Position numbers and translations under genes: made by a program | Notes under the pieces: generated by a model | The model's input: only the letters and a program-made list of their open reading frames with translations | What the model was told of the DNA's origin: nothing | Database searches by the model: none | Origin: JAPLJC01 sp052326585 | GTDB taxonomy: Bacteria > Desulfobacterota > Desulfobaccia > Desulfobaccales > 0-14-0-80-60-11 | Direction of reading: 5' to 3' | Length of the DNA: 64,000 nt | Assembly (NCBI GenBank): GCA_052326585.1 | Contig: JBKQLU010000044.1 | Location: 1-64,000, forward strand | Shown here: positions 43,817-53,024 of the stretch, one piece after another | Layout of the letters: each line of letters opens with the position of its first letter | Position numbering within the stretch: the first letter of the stretch is position 1

Positions 43817-44623
43817 TCATGCGTTCCGGATTACCAAGTGGTGCTCGGGGGCTGGAAAATGTGCCTCGCCGAAGGTCTCGCGGATGGCGCGATTCGTGTC
43901 GAAGTAAACCTGCCAGTAATGGTCGTTATGGACAAAGGGGCGCACGGCAAGGACCGGCCCCGCCGCATTGAACTCCAATATTTCCACATCCGGGGCCGGA
44001 TCGGTCAAGACATTGGTAATCTGGGCCAGCCTTTCTTTCAGGAGCCGAATGGCTTCGTTGTGGTCCACCACATGGTTCAGCTGGGCCGTGAGGTCAACGC
44101 GGCGATAGGGGTTGGCAGTGAAATTCTGGATGTTTCCGGAAAAGATCTTGCTGTTTCCCACATAGGTACGGATGTTGTCCAGGGTGTCAATGCTCGTGAC
44201 AAATAGGCCGATTTCATGCACCGTCCCTAAAACCTCGCCCGCCTGGATAAAATCTCCGGCTTTAAAAGGCTTCAAAAAGACCAGGAAAGCGCCGGCCGCC
44301 AGGTTCGTCAGCATCCCGCCCCACATGGCGCCCACGGCCAGACCGACCCCGGCCAGGAGACCGGCGATGGTGGTGGTCTGGACCCCGAAATAGCCAAAGA
44401 TGGCGACAATCAGGATGACCTTTAACAAAATGTTAACGGCGGAATCGATGTACTTGATGAGGGTCGTGTCGACTTCTTTAGCGGCCAGTGTCCGCGTCAA
44501 CAGGCTGATGGTGAACCGGATCACCAGGGAACCGACAATCCAGACGGCCAGGGCCCCCAGCACCGTGAGACCGATGGCTACTCCGTGCGTAACGAGATTT
44601 TGCAACAGCGCGTTATATTCCAT
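43817..44623 (-). CDS. mscS: Small-conductance mechanosensitive channel (MscS family)
   Basis: 268 aa with three membrane helices, the pore helix GLAVGAMWGGMLTNLAAGAF, and the beta-domain FLKPFKAGDFIQAGEVLGTV. Opens under membrane tension to release solutes after osmotic downshock. GGAGAGGAAG ribosome site. No operon partner. Confidence 0.93.
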   Translation of the reverse strand: MEYNALLQNLVTHGVAIGLTVLGALAVWIVGSLVIRFTISLLTRTLAAKEVDTTLIKYIDSAVNILLKVILIVAIFGYFGVQTTTIAGLLAGVGLAVGAMWGGMLTNLAAGAFLVFLKPFKAGDFIQAGEVLGTVHEIGLFVTSIDTLDNIRTYVGNSKIFSGNIQNFTANPYRRVDLTAQLNHVVDHNEAIRLLKERLAQITNVLTDPAPDVEILEFNAAGPVLAVRPFVHNDHYWQVYFDTNRAIRETFGEAHFPAPEHHLVIRNA

Positions 44624-45473
44624 GACTTCCTCTCCTTCTCCTAAACCTTCTTAGTGATTGCGGAATTGGTCAGCCCCGCCTTGCCTGTGGACTTGCCGCG
44701 TTATGGTGATATGCTTCTCTTAAAGAATTTTTCTAACTGATGGGCTAATTAATGCTAAGAACTCCTCTCTGAGTGTCAATCGTTTGTCTTCAGAATGCTT
44801 TCCCGAAAATGATTTTTCCTGGGCTATTGAAAGGTGAATTAAAAGCATCACTAGCTTGCTAGTATCGCCAATTATCGTCTGGGTGGGGAAAAATCCGGAT
44901 ATGATCTGAAGATAGGAAGTTTTTAGATTCCTGATAAGTCCCGACTTATAGCAGATCGCGACACCTTTCCTTGCTATGTTTCTTGTCACCCTCAAACCTG
45001 GGGCGCGCCTGTGGCTTCAGCCTTCCCCCTAGCTCACCGGTACCGTGCGATTCGGGCTATAAGACCCGAGACTCACGAATAATCGCCCGCAAGTGTGTAT
45101 GTGTCCCAATATTCTAAAAAATTACTTATGCATTAAAATTTGTGCTATCATACCTTTCACGAAACAATTTGCTAAAAAACTTTCCGTGGGAAGAGTAGTT
45201 GCCAAAGGCATTTTTGCAGGGACCCAATAAGCTTCCCACATAATCTTACGTAGTGGTAAAAAATAGAGGACCGCATTTGGTTGCCAAATGAAAAGTAATC
45301 ATCACCCTGGATTTCATGATTGCTATCTGATTAGTGTCGGGTCGCAAGCCATAGGCCAAGGAAAACCAGTGGGAATCCTCGTATAAGTTTATCCCAGCTC
45401 TACGATCGTACCAAGCTAATGCTTACGGGTTTCTAATCCGATATTGTCAATATAAATAGGCGGCAATAGAACA
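44624..45473. other. AT-rich intergenic region with repeat copy b
   Basis: 850 bases without a convincing gene; a 91-codon minus frame here covers the repeat and lacks a ribosome site. Repeat copy b is at 44851-44926 (TCGCCAATTATCGTCTGGG, GGGGAAAAATCCGGATATGA). A stretch at 45136-45176 (AAATTTGTGCTATCATACC, TTTCACGAAACAATTTGCT) recurs at 59322-59363. Confidence 0.6.
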
Positions 45474-46181
45474 ATGGAAACCAAAGAAAGCTGGTATCTA
45501 AAGCGAATCGACAGCTTAAGGGTGCTCACCCCCAACGACCTCAATTTTCTAATGGAAGGGGCCGGGAGGAAGATTTTTAATAAAGGTGAAATCATTTTTA
45601 TGCCAGGTGACGAAGGTAACACGGTATTTTTAATAACGGAGGGAAGAATAAAATTGTATAATCTTTCTCCTTCAGGCAAGGAGTCGATTCTATTCATATT
45701 TTTTCCTGGCGAATTAATAGGACTTTCTGAAATCTTCGGAAAAAACGTACGTGTAAGCTTTGCAGAGGCTATAGAACAGGTAACGCTTCTTGTTATCCAT
45801 AGCAGTAAATTCATTCAGGTTCTTGATAAAAACAGTCTATTTACTCGTTCAATTGCAGAGACGCTAGGAAAGAGGCTAATGGCTATGGGTAAAAGATTTG
45901 AATCTGTGAGTAGTGAAAACTTGACTTGCCGTGTCGTACAGCTCTTATTTAATTTATCAGATATGTATGGCGTTGAAATAAACCAGGAAATATTGCTTGA
46001 AAAAAAAATCATACATCAGGATATTGCGAATATGGTTGGGGCTGCTAGGCAGAGTGTTACCGAGGTGTTAAATAGCCTTATCCGAAAAGGAGTGATTAAA
46101 TATGATAGTAGAAAACGTATAATTATTACAGATAAGGCGAAGATGATGAATATTATATATTACAGCGATGTCCATGCTTAG
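45474..46181 (+). CDS. CRP/FNR-family transcriptional regulator
   Basis: 235 aa. The N-terminal cyclic-nucleotide-like beta barrel has GEIIFMPGDEGNTVFLITEG, a long dimer helix follows, and the C-terminal winged helix (about 150-220) has IHQDIANMVGAARQSVTEVL as the recognition unit. The FNR four-Cys cluster is absent, so it is not an iron-sulfur FNR. Its base composition is far more AT-rich than the surroundings, a sign of transfer. It probably controls the ABC importer that follows after a 480-base gap. Confidence 0.88.
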   Translation: METKESWYLKRIDSLRVLTPNDLNFLMEGAGRKIFNKGEIIFMPGDEGNTVFLITEGRIKLYNLSPSGKESILFIFFPGELIGLSEIFGKNVRVSFAEAIEQVTLLVIHSSKFIQVLDKNSLFTRSIAETLGKRLMAMGKRFESVSSENLTCRVVQLLFNLSDMYGVEINQEILLEKKIIHQDIANMVGAARQSVTEVLNSLIRKGVIKYDSRKRIIITDKAKMMNIIYYSDVHA

Positions 46182-46663
46182 GAGTATTGTCAAAGGAATA
46201 TAGATTCAAAGCGACTATTAAGGTTTAGATGATTTCAGAAGAACTGCCAGCCGCACCATCTGCTCATACTTTCTCCGGGAAAAAATCAATTCAGCGCAAT
46301 TTTGATGAGGAAATTGCTTTTTTGTCCAAAAAATTAATATTTTGTCGTATTGCTGACATATTTTTCTCTTCCTTCCCCTATAGAATTCTATGAGGATAGA
46401 TAAGTGGACGAGGATCATGGACTTGAATGTTACAGCCAATCTGGTCCGTGCAGAGATCATTCTCATTGGCATTTTCTCAAGCTAATTATTAACCATTTTC
46501 TCAGCCGCTGAGACCAATAGAAGCACTAGCATCGATATTTCAGATCGGAGAAGCCTCACGCGGGTAGATTTTTGAGAGTCTCGGCTATCAGAGTTCCCCA
46601 GACAGTCATCTCGATTGACGAGATGGGTGAATCTCTTAGCAAAATCTAAGCAAGGAGAGGCAG
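46182..46663. other. Intergenic region before the NMT1-type importer
   Basis: About 480 AT-rich bases. No gene supported. A clear AAGGAGAGG ribosome site ends it. I see no consensus promoter; an activator-dependent promoter for the CRP/FNR regulator would fit. Confidence 0.4.
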
Positions 46664-47794
46664 ATGAAGACACAGAAATTAACAAGAAAGTTCGGGCTCA
46701 TGATCATGTTATTCATGGTGGGAATAATGCTTGGCACCATAGTGACAGCCAACGCTGCTGAACAAGTAAAGATCGTAGTAGGGTGGCAACCCTACGACAC
46801 CATTTCCTATCAGGTAGCCATTATTCAGGAATTAAAGCTCTGGAAAAAATACATGCCCGAAGGAGTTGAGATCGAGTTTGAACCTGCGCTGCAGGGTGCC
46901 ATTATTTCGAATAATCTGATCGCTGGGAAACAACAAATAGGCTACATGAGCATTCTCCCCGGCATTATGGCTGCAACCAAGCCTGAGCAGGCCAACATTC
47001 GCCTGGTGGCGAGCACTGGACATGATGACGGTCAGCGTTGCTCGATCATCATGGCCAGAAAAGATGCACCGCAGTTCGCGTCCCCCGAGGAAGCGGTACA
47101 ATGGCTGAACGGCAAAACGATAGCCTCTCCGAAAGGAAGCTGCGCCGATCAATTCATCCGCCTGTTAATGGCTAAGAAGGGTATCAAACCCAAGGAATAT
47201 CTAAACCAATCACTTGAAGTGATAGCAACCAACTTCCGCGCCAACAAGCTTGACGCCGCGGCGTTATGGGAGCCTACGGTTTCCAGAATCGGTGACATAG
47301 TCGGTGAAGGTTATGCGAGAATCGTAGCAACCGGGAAGGTAATCAATAACATCGATTCTGGTGCCTTGGTTATGCGCGGGGACTTCATTGATAAATACCC
47401 GCAGTTGGCAGAAGATTACCTCAAGGCGGAACTCGAGGCACAGACCTACATGCTGGATCCGAAAAACTGGAGTGATGTAATCGAGATGCTTTCTAAATAC
47501 GCCACCGGCATTTCAAAGCGAATCCTCTGGTATTCCCTCTATGGTAAAATTCCCGCGGACGTGGGTGGAACAGAGGTAAGAGCCTGGCGGACTTTTATTT
47601 GGACTGATGAACTTCGGGAGAACATTGAAAGCATATATGCCTTCTTGGCCAAAGAAAAAGTCATCAGGTTTGATAAGCCTCTTCCCGGAACTATTGACGA
47701 CACCCTGGCCCAGAAAGTGCTCAGCGAAGCCAAACTCAAAGCTCCGCTGGGCAAGATTATCGGCCAACCAGCCGACCAGGATCCCTTCAAATAA
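46664..47794 (+). CDS. NMT1/TauA-type ABC substrate-binding protein
   Basis: 376 aa with a signal peptide (FGLMIMLFMVGIMLGTIVTA, cleaved near ANAAEQ). The mature part begins VKIVVGWQPYDTISYQVAII and has the SsuA/TauA/THI5-like pattern with LQGAIISNNLIAGKQQIGYM. First gene of an operon with two permeases and two ATPases. The ligand is unknown; the PanB-like enzyme at the operon end suggests a small carboxylic or one-carbon-related compound. Confidence 0.88.
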   Translation: MKTQKLTRKFGLMIMLFMVGIMLGTIVTANAAEQVKIVVGWQPYDTISYQVAIIQELKLWKKYMPEGVEIEFEPALQGAIISNNLIAGKQQIGYMSILPGIMAATKPEQANIRLVASTGHDDGQRCSIIMARKDAPQFASPEEAVQWLNGKTIASPKGSCADQFIRLLMAKKGIKPKEYLNQSLEVIATNFRANKLDAAALWEPTVSRIGDIVGEGYARIVATGKVINNIDSGALVMRGDFIDKYPQLAEDYLKAELEAQTYMLDPKNWSDVIEMLSKYATGISKRILWYSLYGKIPADVGGTEVRAWRTFIWTDELRENIESIYAFLAKEKVIRFDKPLPGTIDDTLAQKVLSEAKLKAPLGKIIGQPADQDPFK

Positions 47795-47815
47795 GTTGAT
47801 GGAAGGAAGCCCAGG

Positions 47816-48703
47816 ATGACCATGCCATTGGAGCCCGAACCCAGCAAGCAAGAATTCGTCCACAAAGGCGAAATCTCCTCCGCGGGGCTCCTCTATTACC
47901 GTTTCCGTCTATGGCTCAAGAGCCCCAGCCCTTATCTCGCCTTCATGGGCCTGGCAGGTTTTCTCCTCTTGTGGTGGCTGACCACAGAGGTGCTAAAGCT
48001 ACCGAGGTTCGAGAAACTGCCAGGCCCGGTAATAGTTGCTCAAGAGTGGTTTTCCAAGGACCCATCCTACGGAATATCGATCTATACGCCTGAGTATTAT
48101 TGGAACATCTGGATGAGCGTCCGCCGTATCCTTGAGGCCTTTTGCCTGGCTACAATCCTTGGCGTGCCCCTTGGACTCTTTATGGGATGGAAGAAGACTT
48201 TCAAGGATTACACCTTCCCTATTCTGGAGACCTTGCGGCCGATTCCGATGCTCGCCTGGGTACCCTTGGCTATTCTCATGTGGACTGGGCGGGAGGAGGC
48301 GATCATCTACCTTACCTTTCTTGGCTCCTTCTTTGCGACAACCCTCAACACGCTCCTTGGGGTCGAATCGATCGATGAGGTCTACTTCAGGGCGGCTCGC
48401 TGCCTAGGCTCAAAACCGCGCCACATCTTTTTCTACGTTCTCGTCCCCGGGGCACTCCCCTACATTTTTACCGGCCTCCAGATCAGCATGGGCCTATGCT
48501 GGTTTTCCCTCGTGGCTGGCGAGATGTTAGCTGGAGAGTATGGACTGGGCTACCTGATCTGGAACTCCTTCACCCTCGTCCAGTACCCGGTAATTGTCAT
48601 GGCCATGGTGACCCTCGGATTTATAGGCTGGTGGACCAGCGCCATGGTCAGGTTTGTTGGAACTGTCTTGATGAAGTGGAAGGTCAGGGGTGCCGCCTCA
48701 TGA
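47816..48703 (+). CDS. SsuC/TauC-type ABC transporter permease 1
   Basis: 295 aa with about six helices and the permease EAA-type loop AARCLGSKPRHIFFYVLVPG. Long cytoplasmic N-terminal extension (about 45 residues) before the first helix LAFMGLAGFLLLWWLT. 21 bases after the binding-protein gene. Probably forms a heterodimer with permease 2. Confidence 0.9.
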   Translation: MTMPLEPEPSKQEFVHKGEISSAGLLYYRFRLWLKSPSPYLAFMGLAGFLLLWWLTTEVLKLPRFEKLPGPVIVAQEWFSKDPSYGISIYTPEYYWNIWMSVRRILEAFCLATILGVPLGLFMGWKKTFKDYTFPILETLRPIPMLAWVPLAILMWTGREEAIIYLTFLGSFFATTLNTLLGVESIDEVYFRAARCLGSKPRHIFFYVLVPGALPYIFTGLQISMGLCWFSLVAGEMLAGEYGLGYLIWNSFTLVQYPVIVMAMVTLGFIGWWTSAMVRFVGTVLMKWKVRGAAS

Positions 48704-48737
48704 CAGTGAGCCCATTGGCCAACGGAGCCGAAATCTG

Positions 48738-49595
48738 ATGTCGCAGGATATGGCGCAATCTCCTGATTCTCCCGTCACCCAGGGCAGGATCAGCATCCGG
48801 AACGTAACCAAGGTTTATGATCCCGACGGGGCAAATTTCGTTGCCCTGGAAAACTGCTCGTTGGAGATCGAGAGAGGGGAGTTCTGTGTTCTCGTGGGCC
48901 CTTCCGGGTGCGGCAAAACCACGCTTCTCAATGCGATTGCAGGGTTTTCCGGAATCACGTCGGGCGAAATATGGTTGGATGATGAGTTACTCTGTTCCGA
49001 AAAACAAACGGCTGAACCAGGAGCAGACCGCATCGTGGTGTTTCAGCAGGGTGCCCTATTCCCCTGGCTCAATATTTTGAGCAACGTCACCTACGGCCCT
49101 TTGGTACAAGGCAAGATGTCGAAGACCGAGGCCCGGCGGGCAGCAGAGAACCTTTTAAGCCAAATGGGTCTTCAGGAGTTCTTAAAAAATTACCCCAACG
49201 AAATATCTGGAGGCATGAGAAGGCGGGTAGAGATTGCCAGGGCACTCATGAACAATCCGAAGGTGCTGCTCATGGACGAGCCGTACCGGGCCATGGATGC
49301 GTTGACTAAAACCGTAATGCATCAAAACCTTCTCAACATCTACGATACAATGGGCAAGACCATTTTCTTTATTACTCATGACCTGGAAGAGGCAATTTTC
49401 TTAGGCAGCAAAGTTTACGTTATGACCACAAGGCCGGGCAAGATAAAGAAGGTAGTCGACGTGGACATCCCGCGACCTCGGGACTTCCATGTGCTGTCGA
49501 TGGATCATTACCTCGCCCTTAAAAGAGAGGTCCTAGTAACTGTACATGAAGAGGCCAAGAAGGCCTTCGAGGCGGGAGAGCGCGAACTTGCTTAG
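48738..49595 (+). CDS. SsuB/TauB-type ABC transporter ATPase 1
   Basis: About 285 aa: Walker A GPSGCGKTT, signature ISGGMRRRVEIA, Walker B VLLMDEPYRAMD, switch His ITHDLEEA. The ATG at 48738 is preferred; an upstream GTG at 48690 overlaps the permease gene and is possible. Tyr replaces Phe or Leu in the Walker B context, a minor variation. Confidence 0.9.
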   Translation: MSQDMAQSPDSPVTQGRISIRNVTKVYDPDGANFVALENCSLEIERGEFCVLVGPSGCGKTTLLNAIAGFSGITSGEIWLDDELLCSEKQTAEPGADRIVVFQQGALFPWLNILSNVTYGPLVQGKMSKTEARRAAENLLSQMGLQEFLKNYPNEISGGMRRRVEIARALMNNPKVLLMDEPYRAMDALTKTVMHQNLLNIYDTMGKTIFFITHDLEEAIFLGSKVYVMTTRPGKIKKVVDVDIPRPRDFHVLSMDHYLALKREVLVTVHEEAKKAFEAGERELA

Positions 49596-49622
49596 CACGG
49601 CAGGTGAATAGAGGCAGAGCCA

Positions 49623-50438
49623 ATGGTAACAAAGGGACCAAGGATTATTTTCGGCATCAACCTTACCAAATTACGCAAAGCGGTCTTTAGTAAGACAAAT
49701 TACCGCGGCATCGTTGCGGTAATTGCCAGCATCATCTTCTGGGAAATTTGCGCCGATCTAAAAGTGCCCGTAATCGGTATGATCCCGGCACCGAGCATTG
49801 TCTTCAAGTCCTTTCGGAACTTGGTTTTCGAAACCTATTATTGGCGATCGTGGTTGGTGAGCTTCGAGCGTGTCTTCCTGGGCTTTATTATTGCCCAGAT
49901 CATCGGTATACCGCTCGGCCTCCTCATGGGCATGAGCCGCATATTCCGGGGACTCACTTTTCCAATAATTGAGGTTTTAAGGCCGATTCCCCCTCTAGCA
50001 TGGGTCCCGATAGCTGTCATTTTCTGGCCGACGGCAGAATTGAGCATGATTTTCGTGACCTTCCTTGGAGCTTTTTTTACTATGGTTCTAAACATCCTCG
50101 GAGGGGTAATGAGTATTGACAGCCGTTATATTTGGGCAGCAGAGTCTTTGGGGTCGAGTAAGAGATACATCTTCAGGCGGATCATTTTGCCTGCAACTCT
50201 GCCGAGCATCTTTGTGGGTAGTACGGTTGGGATGGGAATAACCTGGGCAGTCGTGGTTGCGGCAGAAATGATCGCAAGCCAATCGGGCCTTGGCTACCTG
50301 ACATGGAAATCCTATGTTGCTGGCGATTATCCCGTCATCGTTATCGGCATGATTAGCATGGGTATCGCCGGATACTTCTCGAGTTCACTGATTCGCTTCC
50401 TCGGCGCGCGGCTAATGCCCTGGCTGAAAATAATATAG
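49623..50438 (+). CDS. SsuC/TauC-type ABC transporter permease 2
   Basis: 271 aa with about six helices and the EAA loop AAESLGSSKRYIFRRIILPA. Only moderately similar to permease 1, so not a recent duplicate. The short N terminus contrasts with permease 1. It lies between the two ATPase genes. Confidence 0.9.
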   Translation: MVTKGPRIIFGINLTKLRKAVFSKTNYRGIVAVIASIIFWEICADLKVPVIGMIPAPSIVFKSFRNLVFETYYWRSWLVSFERVFLGFIIAQIIGIPLGLLMGMSRIFRGLTFPIIEVLRPIPPLAWVPIAVIFWPTAELSMIFVTFLGAFFTMVLNILGGVMSIDSRYIWAAESLGSSKRYIFRRIILPATLPSIFVGSTVGMGITWAVVVAAEMIASQSGLGYLTWKSYVAGDYPVIVIGMISMGIAGYFSSSLIRFLGARLMPWLKII

Positions 50439-50520
50439 CCTAAACTCCTGGAAGTGCGGAGCAGGCATGATACGAAATGCACGAGCAGGGGGAAACTTTG
50501 CGGGGCACTGAGGAGCACCC

Positions 50521-51369
50521 ATGTCTGGGCAGATGGAGATAAACTCGATCACTAAGTCTTTTGGGGTTGGCCCCCTGATGCAAATAGTGATCAAAGATTG
50601 TTCCTTCGCCCTCGAGCCTGGCAAGCTGACTGTGCTTATTGGCCCTTCCGGCTGTGGCAAGACCACCATTATCAATCTGCTGGCCGGCTATGACCAGGTT
50701 GACTCTGGAACAATCACCATCGATGGCGAAGACATTAGAGGGCCCGGTCGGGACCGGCTGGTGGTCTTTCAGGAAACCGCGCTCTTTCCGTGGATGACTA
50801 CACTCGAGAATGTCGCCTTTGGTCCACTGGCGAGAGGTGAGAAGAGCAAGCGGGAAATCGAAACCGAAGCTATCGGCGTCCTGCGGACGGTTGGCCTCGG
50901 CGAGTTTTTGGACAGGTACCCCATCCAACTTTCTGGCGGTATGCAGCGGCGCGCCGAGATTGCCAGAGCTTTCATAAACCGCCCGAAAGTTATGATGATG
51001 GATGAGCCCTTCAGGGGGCTGGACGCTATGACCCGAGAGATGATGCAAGAGTACTACCTCCGCCTTTTTGAGAAGCACCGATTTACTAACCTCTTCGTTA
51101 CTACCGAGTTGGAAGAAGCCATCTTCTTGGCTGACCGGCTTATCCTTCTATCCAATAGGCCAGCCCGGACCAGAAGCATCATAGACATCGATCTGGCAAG
51201 ACCCCGCGAATTCACGATGCTCACCTCGAAAGCATATCAGCGTTATAAGCAAGAGGCCCTTGAGATTTTGTATGATGAGGCAATGAAGGCTTTTGAAAGC
51301 GGCAACAAGGTCGCCGTAGCCGACTTCCTTGAGGCATATTCCACATCAAAGAACTCATTCAAAAAATGA
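50521..51369 (+). CDS. SsuB/TauB-type ABC transporter ATPase 2
   Basis: 282 aa: Walker A GPSGCGKTT, signature LSGGMQRRAEIA, Walker B VMMMDEPFRGLD. The position of the switch His is occupied by Thr (FVTTELEEA), where ATPase 1 has THDLEEA. If right, this subunit may carry a degenerate catalytic site in an asymmetric ATPase pair. It starts 82 bases after permease 2. Confidence 0.88.
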   Translation: MSGQMEINSITKSFGVGPLMQIVIKDCSFALEPGKLTVLIGPSGCGKTTIINLLAGYDQVDSGTITIDGEDIRGPGRDRLVVFQETALFPWMTTLENVAFGPLARGEKSKREIETEAIGVLRTVGLGEFLDRYPIQLSGGMQRRAEIARAFINRPKVMMMDEPFRGLDAMTREMMQEYYLRLFEKHRFTNLFVTTELEEAIFLADRLILLSNRPARTRSIIDIDLARPREFTMLTSKAYQRYKQEALEILYDEAMKAFESGNKVAVADFLEAYSTSKNSFKK

Positions 51370-51457
51370 CAGCCGCGGGAATTAGATTTGGCTTACGAGA
51401 TATGAACCCCTAGGTTCGATTATGAATGGCTGATCAGAATAAAACAGGAGGTATGAC

Positions 51458-52324
51458 ATGAACGCTAAGAAAAAAGTCACCATCCCAGACTTGATGGAGA
51501 AGAAGCAGAGAAAAGAGCCAATAACCATGATGGCGATCTATGATTACCCTAACGCAGTTATTGCCGAACGGACCGGAATCGACATTGTTTGTGTCAGTGA
51601 CTCTGGAGGCATGGCCGTTTTTGGGAAAGAAAACACTACTTCGGTGACCTTTGAAGAATGCATGATCATGATGCAGACTGTCTCCCGTGGCTGCAAAACT
51701 GGCCTGAAGATGCTGGATATGCCATATATGAGCTTTCACACCTCTCCAGAGAGAGCAATTGAGAACGCAGCTCGCTTTGTGGCAGAGGGGGGTGCAGAGG
51801 TGATGAAGTGCGAAGGTACGGCGGCTCACGCAAAAAACATCGAAGCCATCGTCAAAGCAGGAATCCCGGTGATGGGTCACGTGGGTGTAACGCCCATGAG
51901 GATTACTCAATTAGGCGGATTCAAAGCGCAAGGAAAAACTGCCGAGCGAGCCAAAGAACTGATTGACGACGCCATGGCCATGTATCAAGCAGGCTGCTTT
52001 TCTATTCTTTGCGAAGTGACCACTTCAGAAGTCTGTGAATATCTTGCCAAGACGTTACCGATTCCGGTAATAAGCCTCGGCGCCGGTTGGAAGGCCGATG
52101 GAGTTCACATCATTACCTGTGATCTCTTTAAGCTTTATGATCGGCATACACCGCGCCACTCTAAAGTCTACGTAGAGCTTCTGCCGATAATGGAAAAAGT
52201 CTTTAAAAGTTACATCGAAGATGTAACAACGCGCAGTTATCCAGGGCCAGAACACACTATTTTTATGTCACCTGCAGAACGAGATCGATTCCAAAAATTG
52301 GTAAACTGGAGCGCTGATTCATAG
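51458..52324 (+). CDS. PanB-like (3-methyl-2-oxobutanoate hydroxymethyltransferase family) enzyme
   Basis: 288 aa, TIM-barrel of the PanB family: ITMMAIYDYPNAVIAERTGI, the Mg-binding Asp in VSDSGG and LDMPYMS, Lys in VMKCEG, His in MGHVGVTP and Glu in LCEVTTSE. All expected catalytic positions are present, so it should be active. No other pantothenate gene is near, and it closes an ABC import operon, so it may act on an imported oxo acid (aldol or retro-aldol with a C1 carrier) rather than in pantothenate synthesis. That role is inference. Confidence 0.8.
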   Translation: MNAKKKVTIPDLMEKKQRKEPITMMAIYDYPNAVIAERTGIDIVCVSDSGGMAVFGKENTTSVTFEECMIMMQTVSRGCKTGLKMLDMPYMSFHTSPERAIENAARFVAEGGAEVMKCEGTAAHAKNIEAIVKAGIPVMGHVGVTPMRITQLGGFKAQGKTAERAKELIDDAMAMYQAGCFSILCEVTTSEVCEYLAKTLPIPVISLGAGWKADGVHIITCDLFKLYDRHTPRHSKVYVELLPIMEKVFKSYIEDVTTRSYPGPEHTIFMSPAERDRFQKLVNWSADS

Positions 52325-52325
52325 A

Positions 52326-52448
52326 AGCACCGTAAGCGCTGTCCCTATACCCAGTGCCATCTGGCTCTTTGGGTCCGGTCTCCTTGGAGGGTTGGTTTGG
52401 ACGGGAGATTCAACAGGGGATATTCCATCTCGTCTCTGTAGATTATAG
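52326..52448 (+). pseudogene. 3' remnant of a PEP-CTERM protein gene
   Basis: In-frame codons directly after the PanB-like stop read VPIPSAIWLFGSGLLGGLVW, a PEP-CTERM sorting tail (short motif, hydrophobic helix), then an altered, non-basic end. There is no start or upstream domain. Followed by the terminator and repeat module found after other PEP-CTERM genes here. Confidence 0.65.
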
Positions 52449-52478
52449 GCAGGGTCAGCCATGGCCCTACCTTTTTTG
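52449..52478 (+). terminator. Terminator after the PEP-CTERM remnant
   Basis: GGCAGGGTCAGCCATGGCCC forms a GGGTCA/TGGCCC stem, followed by TACC and TTTTTT. The same form occurs at 53771, 54329 and 58760. Confidence 0.65.
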
Positions 52479-52498
52479 TTTCCAATTTGTAGCGAGTT

Positions 52499-52570
52499 AC
52501 TTGCCAGGATCGGCACCTATCGTGGGGCGGGAAAAATTGCGGATATGATCTGGATAATGAAATCCTTTCA
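52499..52570 (+). repeat. Dispersed intergenic repeat, copy c
   Basis: ACTTGCCAGGATCGGCACCT, ATCGTGGGGCGGGAAAAATT, GCGGATATGATCTGG. Directly behind the terminator of the PEP-CTERM remnant. Confidence 0.7.
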
Positions 52571-52783
52571 AATCCTCGTGGAGAGCGCATTAATAGCAGT
52601 TAGCGATATCCTTCAAAGGTAGAGGTTAGGGAAATCACTGTATAATCTTAAACTATCAATCATCCTTGCCAGTTAGCCTACCAAGCCTGTGGCAGATATT
52701 TTATAATGAGCATAATTTTTTTTAACAATTCCTCAAAAGGGCTTGACATGACGGATTTAATTATTAACCTTCTTATATCCCTG

Positions 52784-52853
52784 AAAAAGCCAAACCCGTC
52801 GCGAGGCGGGGACGGAAAGCCACGGGTCTCAGAAAGATAGCCGGGTTGCCTGG
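52784..52853 (+). ncRNA. Cyclic di-GMP-I (GEMM) riboswitch
   Basis: AAAAGCCAAACCCGTCG, GGCGGGGACGGAAAGCCACG, GGTCTCAGAAAGATAGCCGG, GTTGCC match the ordered conserved blocks of the GEMM-I aptamer (GCAAACC, GGGACGCAAAGCC, AGCCGGGYTRCC). A T7 tract follows at 52869-52875. The next gene (53025) is a PEP-CTERM protein, so c-di-GMP probably sets its expression. Confidence 0.85.
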
Positions 52854-53024
52854 AAAAGGGGAGTCCGGTTTTTTTATGGGCTGGGGCGGGAGTCAGGCGC
52901 GCTAGAAGGTGCAGCCGCATAATATCGGCTTAAGCTTCCTCACAGTGAGGCATCCAGGGTTTAAGGGGCAGGTATGCTCAAATTATTGGAAAAATTACTA
53001 TGCCCGGCTTGGAGGTGACTCAAA

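Noticed and set aside
44720..44995. 91-codon minus frame upstream of mscS
   Set aside because: It spans a dispersed repeat, has no ribosome site and no recognisable domain.
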